From: DASUZB01 sp036377075 | Lineage (GTDB): Bacteria > Actinomycetota > CALGFH01 | NCBI GenBank assembly: GCA_036377075.1 | Contig: DASUZB010000052.1 | Span: forward strand, 1 to 20,292 | DNA: 20,292 nt | Direction of reading: 5' to 3' | Shown: piece after piece, positions 1 through 6,215 of the stretch | How positions within the stretch are numbered: position 1 is the first letter of the stretch | Layout of the letters: the number at the start of each line of letters is the position of its first letter | Position numbers and translations under genes: made by a program | The notes under the pieces: model-generated | The model's input: only the letters and a program-made list of their open reading frames with translations | Told to the model about the DNA's origin: nothing | Database searches by the model: none

Positions 1-990
1 CACCAGCACGGTGCCGCGCCGTGCCTCGGCACGGGCGTCGTCGAACGCCGCCCGCACCGCGGCGGCGTCGCGCAGGTCCAGGTGCACCCCGCGGCCATGG
101 TTGCCGTCGAGCGGCTTGACCACCACCGGGTAACCGATGCGCTCGGCCTGCCTGACCGCGTCCTCCACGGTGCGCGCCGGCGCCGAGCGCGGCACCGGCA
201 GCCCGGCGGCGGCGAGCAGCCGGGTGGTCAGCTCCTTGTCGCCGGCGACGTCGACCGCCAGCGACGAGGTCCTCGAGGTCATGGTCGCGCGGATGCGCTG
301 CTGGTGGACGCCTTGGCCGAGCTGCACCAGGGAGTACTCGTTGAGGCGCAGGAAGGGGATGTCGCGGCTGCTCGCCTCGTCGAGGATCGCCTGGGTGGAG
401 GGGCCGAAGGCGGTGCGGTCGGCGTCGAGCAGGAAGCGCTCGAGGGCGGCGCCGAAGTCGAACCCCGGCTCGGGCTCGACCAGGTGGTTGAGCAGCCGCA
501 CCGCCATGTGCCCGGCGGCGACCCCGACACGGTCGTCGCCGTAGCCGTAGATCACGTGGTAGCGGCCGGGCTCGCCGGCGCCGCGGGTCTTGCCGCGGCG
601 CTGCTCGCCGCCGGCCTCGCGCTGGATCTGCAGGGCGACGTGCTCGGCGACGTGCCCGAGCCAGGTGCCCTCGCGCAGGCGCTCGACGAAGCCGCCGCGC
701 CGGCCGGTGGAGCAGGTGTGCTCGGCCAGGCCGGGGAGCAGCCGCAGCAGCTCGTCGACCAGGCCAGGCAGCGTGTTGCTGGGCCGCTGCTCCAGCGAGC
801 CGAGGTCCACCAGCAGGTGCACGGCCTGGGCGTAGGAGTAGTAGTTCGGCCCCCGGTAGACCCTGGTCTCCAGGATGCGGAGGTCGGGGCTGGCCGGCGG
901 CAGCTCGCCGCGCTCGGCCTGGCGCAGCTTCTCGGCCGCCTCGGCCGCGCTCTGTGGGGCCACCGGCCGCCGGCCACGGCCCTCGCTCAC
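1..990 (-). CDS. cphA: Cyanophycin synthetase, N-terminal 330 residues (partial at left edge)
   Basis: CphA polymerises aspartate and arginine into cyanophycin (multi-L-arginyl-poly-L-aspartate) using ATP, in the cytoplasm. Reading the minus strand from a GTG at 990 gives an open frame to the window edge. It carries family hallmarks: RVYRGPNYYSY (about residues 43-53), PSNTLPGL (70-77), GGFVERLREGTWLGHVAEH (99-117), GKTRGAGEPG (133-142), NEYSLVQLGQGVHQQRIRAT (217-236) and the start of the ATP-grasp domain with GYPVVVKPLDGNHGRGV (286-302). The usual length is near 900 residues, so the second half of the ATP-grasp domain and the Mur-ligase-like domain lie outside. The GTG begins 2 nt after the cphB stop, so the pair is an operon. 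A GGAGG lies 13 nt upstream of the GTG; a CTG two codons earlier would have 7-nt spacing and cannot be excluded as the start. Family identification is very secure. Confidence 0.95.
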   Translation of the reverse strand, partial: MSEGRGRRPVAPQSAAEAAEKLRQAERGELPPASPDLRILETRVYRGPNYYSYAQAVHLLVDLGSLEQRPSNTLPGLVDELLRLLPGLAEHTCSTGRRGGFVERLREGTWLGHVAEHVALQIQREAGGEQRRGKTRGAGEPGRYHVIYGYGDDRVGVAAGHMAVRLLNHLVEPEPGFDFGAALERFLLDADRTAFGPSTQAILDEASSRDIPFLRLNEYSLVQLGQGVHQQRIRATMTSRTSSLAVDVAGDKELTTRLLAAAGLPVPRSAPARTVEDAVRQAERIGYPVVVKPLDGNHGRGVHLDLRDAAAVRAAFDDARAEARRGTVLV

Positions 991-992
991 GC

Positions 993-1958
993 TCAGCTCG
1001 ACGCCTCCTTCCCTTTCGGGGGTGAGGGGCGGGTCCGGTCCCGCCGGCGCCGGCGTGGGCGGTCCTCGGCGCCCTCGGCCGCGATCGCCTTGGCGAGCTG
1101 CCGGGGCGAGCTCGGCGGCGGCTCGCCGGGGTCGAGGGTGGCGGGGCGCGGCAGCAGCTTGCGCGCGGCCAGGTCGAAGCGGTACCCGGCCGGCAGCGCG
1201 TGCAGCACCGCCCCGGAGACCAGCAGCGGGCGGTACTGGCGCACCTCGTAGGCGTCGGAGACCACGCTCGAGCCGTCGACCACGGTGACCGCGCCCCTGC
1301 CGACCACCTCGAGCACGCCGTCGCCGCCGATCACCGCGGCGGTGTCCTCGTCGACGCCGATGCCGAGCAGGGCGGGCGACTGGGCCACCATGGCGAGCAG
1401 CCGGCCGATCCGGTTTCGTTCCCCGAAGTGCTGGTCGACCAGCACCCCCGGGAGCAGCCCCAGGCCGGTCGAGAGGTGGCCCATGCGCTGCCGCGGGGTC
1501 TCGCCGGGGCGCCCGAACGAGACCATGTGCTCGCCGAGGGCGCTGGCGCCCGCCGAGGTCCCGGCGACCACGGCGCCGCGGAGGTACGCCTCGGTCAGGG
1601 CGCGGCCCATGGCGGTGCCGCCCACCACCATCGCCAGCCGGAGCTGGTTGCCGCCGGTGAGGAAGATGCCGCTGGCCCGCTCGACGGCGGCGGCCGCGCG
1701 CGGCCGCTCGGCCTGCTCCCTGGTGCGCGGCCGCAGCGCCTCGACCTCGGCGACGCCGAGCGCGCCGAAGACCGTGCGGTACAGGTCGGTGACCTCCTCG
1801 CTCAGCGACGACGCGGTCGAGACGATCAGCACGCGCGCGGACTCGCCGCCGGCGAGCCGCACGAAGCGCGCGAGGACGGCCTTGTCGCCGAGCTTGTCCT
1901 CCGCGCCGCCGATGGCCATGAGGACGCCAGCGGTAGCGGGAGGGAACCGGGAGGCCAT
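993..1958 (-). CDS. cphB: Cyanophycinase (peptidase family S51)
   Basis: Cyanophycinase hydrolyses cyanophycin to beta-Asp-Arg dipeptides, releasing stored nitrogen. The 321-residue product shows the S51 pattern: AIGGAEDK (15-22), FLTGGNQLRL (99-108), the nucleophile elbow GTSAGASALG (133-142, Ser135), DQHFGERNRIGR (175-186) and GIGVDEDTA (199-207). The last 45 or so residues are a Pro/Arg-rich tail beyond the usual fold. The start at 1958 is preferred over an upstream ATG at 2009 because homology begins near residue 10 and a TAGACT -10 element ends 5 nt before this ATG, suggesting a leaderless mRNA; there is no Shine-Dalgarno. It is first in the operon with cphA, so the synthetic and degradative enzymes are co-transcribed. 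It diverges from the response regulator gene at 2082. Confidence 0.93.
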   Translation of the reverse strand: MASRFPPATAGVLMAIGGAEDKLGDKAVLARFVRLAGGESARVLIVSTASSLSEEVTDLYRTVFGALGVAEVEALRPRTREQAERPRAAAAVERASGIFLTGGNQLRLAMVVGGTAMGRALTEAYLRGAVVAGTSAGASALGEHMVSFGRPGETPRQRMGHLSTGLGLLPGVLVDQHFGERNRIGRLLAMVAQSPALLGIGVDEDTAAVIGGDGVLEVVGRGAVTVVDGSSVVSDAYEVRQYRPLLVSGAVLHALPAGYRFDLAARKLLPRPATLDPGEPPPSSPRQLAKAIAAEGAEDRPRRRRRDRTRPSPPKGKEASS

Positions 1959-1963
1959 GCCGC

Positions 1964-1969
1964 AGTCTA
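1964..1969 (-). promoter_or_regulatory. Candidate -10 element (leaderless) for cphB-cphA
   Basis: TAGACT on the minus strand ends 5 nt before the cphB ATG at 1958, which would place transcription initiation at or next to the start codon. I see no convincing -35 hexamer 16-18 nt upstream. The absence of a Shine-Dalgarno sequence supports a leaderless message. Confidence 0.45.
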
Positions 1970-1973
1970 CCAA

Positions 1974-2008
1974 GCCTGAACACCGGTTTTGCCTGAACGT
2001 CCAGTTCA
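1974..2008. promoter_or_regulatory. TGAAC/GTTCA repeat cluster in the cphB/response-regulator divergent region
   Basis: The octamer GCCTGAAC occurs twice (1974-1981 and 1991-1998, 17 nt start to start). The second copy forms a perfect 5-bp inverted repeat with GTTCA at 2004-2008 (TGAAC, 5-nt spacer, GTTCA). The cluster lies just upstream of the cphB -10 element and about 60-95 nt upstream of the regulator gene. OmpR-family regulators commonly bind direct repeats, so autoregulation by the adjacent regulator is a plausible inference; the binder is unknown. Confidence 0.4.
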
Positions 2009-2068
2009 TCGGGATCTACTGGTATTAGGGTCTCGCTCCTACTTATCGCTCCTTGACGCTGGGGTGGC

Positions 2069-2074
2069 TAGCAT
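2069..2074 (+). promoter_or_regulatory. Candidate -10 element (leaderless) for the two-component operon
   Basis: TAGCAT ends 7 nt before the ATG at 2082, placing the predicted transcript start at the start codon. A TTGACG at 2053-2058 is only 10 nt upstream, too close to serve as its -35. No Shine-Dalgarno precedes the gene. Confidence 0.45.
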
Positions 2075-2081
2075 CGGGGCC

Positions 2082-2765
2082 ATGAGGGTGCTGGTGGTCG
2101 AGGACGAGGCCGACCTCGCCGATGCGGTCGCCCGCGGCCTGCGCCGCGAGGGCTACGCCGTCGACGTCGCCTACGACGGCGACGACGCCCTCGACAAGCT
2201 CGGGGTCAACGCGTACGACGTCGTCTGCCTCGACCTCAACCTGCCAGGCACCGACGGGATGGAGGTGTGCCGGCGGGTGCGGACCGCCGGCGGCCCGGAG
2301 CCCGCGCCGCGGGTGCTGATGCTCACCGCCCGCGACCGCACCGACGACCGCGTCGCCGGCCTCGACGAGGGGGCGGACGACTACCTGGTCAAGCCGTTCG
2401 AGTTCGACGAGCTGAAGGCTCGCGTCCGTGCCCTGCTGCGGCGCGACGCCGGCCGCTCCGGCGCGCTGCTGCGCGTCGGTGACCTGCAGCTCGACACGGC
2501 CAGGCACCAGGCCCGCCGCGGCCGGCGGCCGCTCGCCCTCACCCCCAAGGAGTTCGCGCTGCTGCGCTACTTCATGTCCCGGCCGGGTCAGGTACTGTCA
2601 CAGGAGGACCTGCTCGAGCACGTCTGGGACGAGCACGCCGACCCGTTCACCAACACCGTGCGGGTGACCGTGATGACCCTGCGCCGCAAGCTCGCCGACG
2701 TGGGCGAGGGGCAGCCGATCGAGACCGTGGTCGGCCGCGGCTACCGCCTCCGCGAGGAGCTGTGA
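2082..2765 (+). CDS. OmpR/PhoB-family response regulator (MprA-like)
   Basis: A 227-residue DNA-binding response regulator. The receiver domain (1-120) has the acidic pocket E7/D8, phospho-acceptor Asp51 in LDLNLPGTDG, Thr82 (MLTARD) and Lys104 (YLVKPFEFDEL). The winged-helix domain (about 128-227) has LTPKEFALLRYF, the recognition-helix region TNTVRVTVMTLRRKL and the terminal VVGRGYRL. The ATG at 2082 is chosen because homology (MRVLVVEDEAD) starts right there; an in-frame ATG at 1989 would add 31 residues unlike the family. Its TGA overlaps the GTG of the kinase gene by 4 nt, so the two are translationally coupled. With an HtrA protease gene as third member, the order matches mycobacterial mprA-mprB-pepD, and an envelope-stress role is inferred from that. 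Other OmpR-type regulators look alike, so the exact ortholog is uncertain. Confidence 0.95.
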   Translation: MRVLVVEDEADLADAVARGLRREGYAVDVAYDGDDALDKLGVNAYDVVCLDLNLPGTDGMEVCRRVRTAGGPEPAPRVLMLTARDRTDDRVAGLDEGADDYLVKPFEFDELKARVRALLRRDAGRSGALLRVGDLQLDTARHQARRGRRPLALTPKEFALLRYFMSRPGQVLSQEDLLEHVWDEHADPFTNTVRVTVMTLRRKLADVGEGQPIETVVGRGYRLREEL

Positions 2766-4087
2766 GGTCGCCGGGCTCGCCGCTCGGGCGGCTGCCTGAC
2801 TGGACGCGCTCGATCCGCGTGCGCTACACGCTGCTGTACTCGGCGGTGCTGTTCGGGCTCGCCGCCCTCGTGGTCGTCATGCTCTACGTGATCCTCTCCA
2901 TGACCCTCTCGGGCGAGCCGGTGACCAGCGCGGGCCGGGGCCTGATCTGCAACCCCGTGACCCAGAACTGCTTCCGCATCGAGCTGATCACCGGGCAGCA
3001 GATCGAGCAGGTCGTCAACACCCAGACGCTCGACAAGCTGCGCGACTTCTCCCTCAAGGCGCTCGGCCTGATGTTCGTGGCCAGCCTCGCGATCGGCTGG
3101 GTGATCGCCGGGCGGGTGCTCGCCCCGATCGAGCGCATCACCGCGGTGGCCCGCGACATCCAGGCCACCGACCTGTCGCGCCGCATCGAGCTGGGCGGCC
3201 CGGAGGACGAGCTGCGGCGCCTGGCCGACACCTTCGACGCCATGCTCGCCCGGCTCGACGCCGCCTTCGCCACCCAGCGCCAGTTCCTCGCCGACGCCTC
3301 CCACGAGCTGCGCAACCCGCTGGCGATCATCCGCACCAACCTGGACGTGGCGATGGCCGACCCGGACGCGGACCCCGAGGACCTGCGCCAGGCCCTGGTC
3401 GTCATCAGGCGCGCCAGCGACCGCATGGGCAACCTGGTCGACGACCTGCTCGCCCTGGCGCGCGGGCAGGCCCTGACCGTCCGTTCCGAGCCGGTCGACC
3501 TGGGCGCCGCCGTGGCCGACGCGAGCGACGACCTGGTCCTGTCCGCCCAGGCCCGCGGCATCACGCTGGACCGGACGATCGTCCCCGGGGTGGTGGTGAG
3601 CGGCGACCATGACGCGCTCAAGCGGGCGGTCGCCAACCTGCTGGAGAACGCGGTCCGCTACAGCCCACCGGGCTCCCGCGTGCGCCTGGCCGTCGGCAGC
3701 GAGCGCGGTCGTGCCTGGGTGGCCGTCTCCGACGAAGGTCCCGGGATCGCGCCGGAGGACCAGCCGCGCGTGTTCGACCGCTTCTGGCGGGCGGACAAGG
3801 CCCGCTCCCGCGCCGAGGGCGGCACCGGGCTCGGCCTGGCCATCGTCCGCCAGATCGCCCATAGCCACGGCGGCGAGGTCCAGCTCCAGTCCCGCGTCGG
3901 GGTCGGGTCCACCTTCACCATCTGGCTGCCGGTCGCGGCGGTCGACGGCGCCTCCCGGGCGCGCGTCCGCCCCGGCCGCGGAGCCCCGGCCGAGCTCCAG
4001 ACCCCGCCCCCCGGCGACCCGCCGGCCCAGGCCGGGACCCCGTCGCCCGGGGTCGGCTCGCCGGTGGACTCCGACACCCCCGGCTGA
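2762..4087 (+). CDS. Membrane sensor histidine kinase (MprB-like)
   Basis: The partner kinase of the preceding regulator, 441 residues from a GTG start that overlaps the regulator stop (GTGA). Order: a short cytoplasmic N-terminus; TM1 about 22-47; a small extracytoplasmic sensor loop about 48-97; TM2 about 98-117; HAMP about 118-170 (RVLAPIERITAVARDI); HisKA with phospho-acceptor His181 in FLADASHELRNPL; HATPase with N-box NLLENAVRY (292-300), G1 DEGPGIA (324-330) and G2 GTGLGLA (354-360). The loop contains Cys63 and Cys70 (CNPVTQNC), which could form a disulfide or a redox-sensing pair. After the ATPase domain (about residue 393) there is a Pro-rich 45-residue tail. The loop is smaller than I would expect for MprB, so MprB-like describes the architecture and neighbourhood only. 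Confidence 0.95.
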   Translation: MRSPGSPLGRLPDWTRSIRVRYTLLYSAVLFGLAALVVVMLYVILSMTLSGEPVTSAGRGLICNPVTQNCFRIELITGQQIEQVVNTQTLDKLRDFSLKALGLMFVASLAIGWVIAGRVLAPIERITAVARDIQATDLSRRIELGGPEDELRRLADTFDAMLARLDAAFATQRQFLADASHELRNPLAIIRTNLDVAMADPDADPEDLRQALVVIRRASDRMGNLVDDLLALARGQALTVRSEPVDLGAAVADASDDLVLSAQARGITLDRTIVPGVVVSGDHDALKRAVANLLENAVRYSPPGSRVRLAVGSERGRAWVAVSDEGPGIAPEDQPRVFDRFWRADKARSRAEGGTGLGLAIVRQIAHSHGGEVQLQSRVGVGSTFTIWLPVAAVDGASRARVRPGRGAPAELQTPPPGDPPAQAGTPSPGVGSPVDSDTPG

Positions 4088-4126
4088 CACCCGGCGGGTG
4101 GCGCGCCTGGGAAGCGGGCCAGCGTC

Positions 4127-4175
4127 CGGTTCGTTTTAACCGTCGTTGACGACTGGCTTACCGCTGTTTTAGCGA
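4127..4175 (+). promoter_or_regulatory. Candidate promoter and overlapping inverted repeats upstream of the htrA-type gene
   Basis: Two adjoining inverted repeats occupy the gap between kinase and protease genes: CGGTT (4127-4131) with AACCG (4138-4142), and GTCGT (4142-4146) with ACGAC (4149-4153). The second overlaps a TTGACG at 4146-4151, a good -35. TAGCGA at 4170-4175, 18 nt further on, is a weak -10. This suggests that the protease has its own regulated promoter with an operator over the -35. Confidence 0.4.
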
Positions 4176-4234
4176 GACCCACCTACCCTTGGCCCAACGC
4201 TTCACAGATTTGGACGGCCCAGGAGGACATCCAG

Positions 4235-5812
4235 ATGGCCACCCGTCAGCCACACAACGCGCCACCGGGCAGCGACGCCGATACCGCGTCCAACCAGCCG
4301 GACGGGGGGTCCGCCGCGCCCAGCCCGGAGGAGCGCCCGACCGACCGCATCCACCCCGCTGCCGCGCGCCCGCTCCCGCCCGGCGAGGAGCCGACCGTCG
4401 AGCGCCGCGTGGACGGCGCCCCCGCCCGGGGCGACTGGGTCGCGGCCCGGCCCGACCCCGAGGCGGACGACGCCTCCCCGCCCGCGCAACCGACCACCGG
4501 ATGGGGCACCGGGACCGGAGCTTCGCCGTGGTCCCAGGACCCCTCCCAGCCACGACCGGACGGCCGGCCCGAGCAGGCCGCGGCCGCGCCGGTGGCCGGC
4601 TCCGGCAGCCGGCCGGGCTGGAGCGGTTCCTCCGGCCCCGGCTGGGGCAGCGGCCCAGCCGGCCCGAGCTGGGGTGCCGGACCGAGGCAGGACGGCCCGA
4701 GCTGGGACACCGCCCCGGTCGGCTCCTCCGGGTGGGGGAGCACCCCCGAGCAGGCGGCCCACGCCGTCGCCCCTCCGGCCGGGCGCCGCGGCCCCCTGCG
4801 CACCGTGCTGGCCATCGTCGCCGCCATCGGCCTGCTGCTCACCGGCGCCGGCCTGAACCGCCTGGCCAGCCAGCGCGAGGCGACCACCACGACCGGTGGT
4901 GGCATCCCCGCGGCGGCCCCGGCCGCGCCGCTGCCCGCCGGTGAGGAGCCCGTCGCCGCCGTGGCCCGCACCCTCGGGCCCAGCGTGGTGCAGCTCGAGG
5001 TCGGCGACGGCCTCGGCTCCGGCGTGATCTACGACAAGAACGGCTACATCCTCACCGCCGCCCACGTCACCCAGGGCAGCCAGACCCTGACCGTGCGCCT
5101 GTTCGACGGCACCGCCCTGCGCGGCCGGGTGGTCGGCGCCGACCAGGCCAACGACATCGCCGTGGTCAAGGTGGACCGCAGCGGCCTGAGACCCGCCAAC
5201 CTGGCGCTCAAGAGCGACGTCCAGGTGGGGCAGATGGCGGTGGCCATCGGTAGCCCCTTCGGGCTCGAGCAGACCGTCACCCAGGGCGTGGTCAGCGCCA
5301 AGGACCGCAGCCTGAGGACGGGCGGGCAGGTGCTCGACGTCATCCAGACCGACACGCCGATCAACCCGGGGAACTCGGGCGGCGCCCTTGCCGACCGGCA
5401 GGGCAGGGTGATCGGCATCAACGACTCGATCCGGTCCGAGTCGGGCGGCAACGAGGGCGTCGGCTTCGCCATCCCGATCGACACCGCGGCCGCGTCCGCC
5501 GAGCGCATCGTCAAGGGCCAGCCGATCCAAACCGGCTACCTCGGCGTCAGCCTCAACACCCCGGCCCTCGGGAGGGCCGGTGCCCTGGTCGACGACGTGG
5601 CGCAGGGCTCGCCGGCCGAGCAGGCCGGCCTCGAGGTCGGCGACCTGGTCGTGAAGATCGGCGACCAGCCGGTCCAGAGCAGCGACGACCTCGCCGCTCA
5701 GGTCCGCCGGCTGAGCCCGGGACAGAGCGCCGTCGTCCACGTCATCCGTGACGGAAAGGAGCAAACGGTCAGCGTCAAGCTGGGTCAGCGGCCCAGTTCG
5801 CCGGCACCGTGA
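4235..5812 (+). CDS. HtrA/DegP-type membrane-anchored serine protease with PDZ domain (PepD-like)
   Basis: A 525-residue S1C protease, probably a quality-control protease on the outer face of the membrane. The N-terminal 180 residues are disordered, rich in Pro and Gly, with seven Trp between 90 and 167. One TM helix follows at about 187-205 (RTVLAIVAAIGLLLTGAGL), then the trypsin-like domain about 237-428 with a complete triad: His277 (LTAAHV), Asp307 (NDIAVVKVD) and Ser381 (NPGNSGGAL). A PDZ domain covers about 434-515, with the carboxylate-loop-like GYLGV. The ATG at 4235 follows AGGAGG with 8-nt spacing. It lies 147 nt after the kinase gene in the same direction, as pepD follows mprAB in mycobacteria. 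Family assignment is firm; the named ortholog is an inference. Confidence 0.95.
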   Translation: MATRQPHNAPPGSDADTASNQPDGGSAAPSPEERPTDRIHPAAARPLPPGEEPTVERRVDGAPARGDWVAARPDPEADDASPPAQPTTGWGTGTGASPWSQDPSQPRPDGRPEQAAAAPVAGSGSRPGWSGSSGPGWGSGPAGPSWGAGPRQDGPSWDTAPVGSSGWGSTPEQAAHAVAPPAGRRGPLRTVLAIVAAIGLLLTGAGLNRLASQREATTTTGGGIPAAAPAAPLPAGEEPVAAVARTLGPSVVQLEVGDGLGSGVIYDKNGYILTAAHVTQGSQTLTVRLFDGTALRGRVVGADQANDIAVVKVDRSGLRPANLALKSDVQVGQMAVAIGSPFGLEQTVTQGVVSAKDRSLRTGGQVLDVIQTDTPINPGNSGGALADRQGRVIGINDSIRSESGGNEGVGFAIPIDTAAASAERIVKGQPIQTGYLGVSLNTPALGRAGALVDDVAQGSPAEQAGLEVGDLVVKIGDQPVQSSDDLAAQVRRLSPGQSAVVHVIRDGKEQTVSVKLGQRPSSPAP

Positions 5813-5862
5813 CCTGGCAGGATGGGGCGGGCGCGCCACGACGGACGCCGCGGCCCAATTTC

Positions 5863-5891
5863 TTGTCCGTCCCGCCCGGATCTGGTAGTTT
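5863..5891 (+). promoter_or_regulatory. Promoter of the candidate non-coding RNA
   Basis: TTGTCC (5863-5868), exactly 17 nt, then TAGTTT (5886-5891): a good match to a housekeeping sigma-70-type promoter. The predicted transcript start is near 5898. No convincing coding region starts downstream before 6216, and a terminator ends near 6164. Confidence 0.55.
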
Positions 5892-5897
5892 GGCTGA

Positions 5898-6164
5898 TAA
5901 CGATTTGGAATCGGGCTCGGCACGAACAGGATCGACGCCTTACTCTCGTAACGCGAACACGGACTGACCGACACGCCGGCGCTGGGGGGCGCAGGCAAGG
6001 TCGCATCCGCCCGCTGGGACGGCCGGGGCCGTCACAAGTCTCGGTCGGGAGGACACGGGAGGCGCGGGAAGCAAGTTCGCGTTGCGGCGGCCTCGCCGTC
6101 CGGCGTGTGGACCGGTGGTTGGGGGACTACCGGGACCCCCCGGACGGCAGGCCGTTGCTTTTTG
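5898..6164 (+). ncRNA. Candidate structured non-coding RNA, unknown family
   Basis: This fills most of the only gene-free stretch above 300 nt (5813-6215). Downstream of the promoter at 5863-5891 there is a small hairpin CGATT/AATCG (5901-5913). A long-range perfect 9-bp stem AACGCGAAC (5950-5958) with GTTCGCGTT (6075-6083) closes a 134-nt domain. Nested inside are GACCGA (5966-5971) with TCGGTC (6041-6046), GGGCG/CGCCC near 5987-6012, and a perfect hairpin GACGGC-CGGG-GCCGTC (6018-6033). A branched terminator (6088-6164) follows. Correct nesting around an outer stem argues against chance. I recognise no tmRNA, RNase P, SRP, cobalamin or other riboswitch signature. It could be a stand-alone sRNA or an attenuated leader of the regulator at 6216; the regulator's own -10 at 6203 favours the first. 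Confidence 0.45.
6088..6164 (+). terminator. Branched intrinsic terminator
   Basis: CGGCCT (6088-6093), one bulged C, then GCCGTCCGG (6095-6103) pair with CCGGACGGC (6140-6148) and AGGCCG (6149-6154), 15 bp in all. The 36-nt loop holds a second stem, CCGGTGGT (6112-6119) with ACTACCGG (6126-6133), including one G-U pair and a TGGGGG loop. The stem is followed at once by TTGCTTTTTG (6155-6164), the clearest T-tract I noticed in this window. Confidence 0.7.
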
Positions 6165-6176
6165 CCCTGATTCTTT

Positions 6177-6208
6177 GCTGTAAGAACAGCGGCCCTGGCT
6201 TTTAGAAT
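6177..6208 (+). promoter_or_regulatory. Leaderless promoter and operator candidate of the HTH regulator
   Basis: TAGAAT (6203-6208) ends 7 nt before the ATG at 6216, the same arrangement as at 2069 and 8230. In the spacer and -35 area sits an inverted repeat, GCTGT (6177-6181) and ACAGC (6186-6190) separated by AAGA, a plausible autoregulatory site. Confidence 0.45.
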
Positions 6209-6215
6209 ACCCTGC

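Noticed and set aside
1994..2008. TGAAC-GTCCA-GTTCA as a LexA/SOS box
   Set aside because: The GAAC and GTTC half-sites are 5 nt apart; the Gram-positive LexA site needs 4, and neither flanking gene is an SOS gene.
4202..5998. A 598-codon minus-strand open frame opposite the HtrA gene
   Set aside because: The translation is repetitive Gly/Arg/Val-rich with no family signal; the opposite strand has the full protease triad and a PDZ domain.
5898..6083. tRNA, tmRNA, RNase P, SRP RNA or cobalamin riboswitch in the structured region
   Set aside because: No T-loop GGTTCGAATCC, tag frame, GAGGAAAGTCC core, GGTCAGG/GGAAG SRP loop or B12-box sequence could be found.
5822..6205. A 127-codon plus-strand frame in the gap before the regulator
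   Set aside because: No Shine-Dalgarno, no recognisable domain, and it coincides with nested RNA stems and a terminator.
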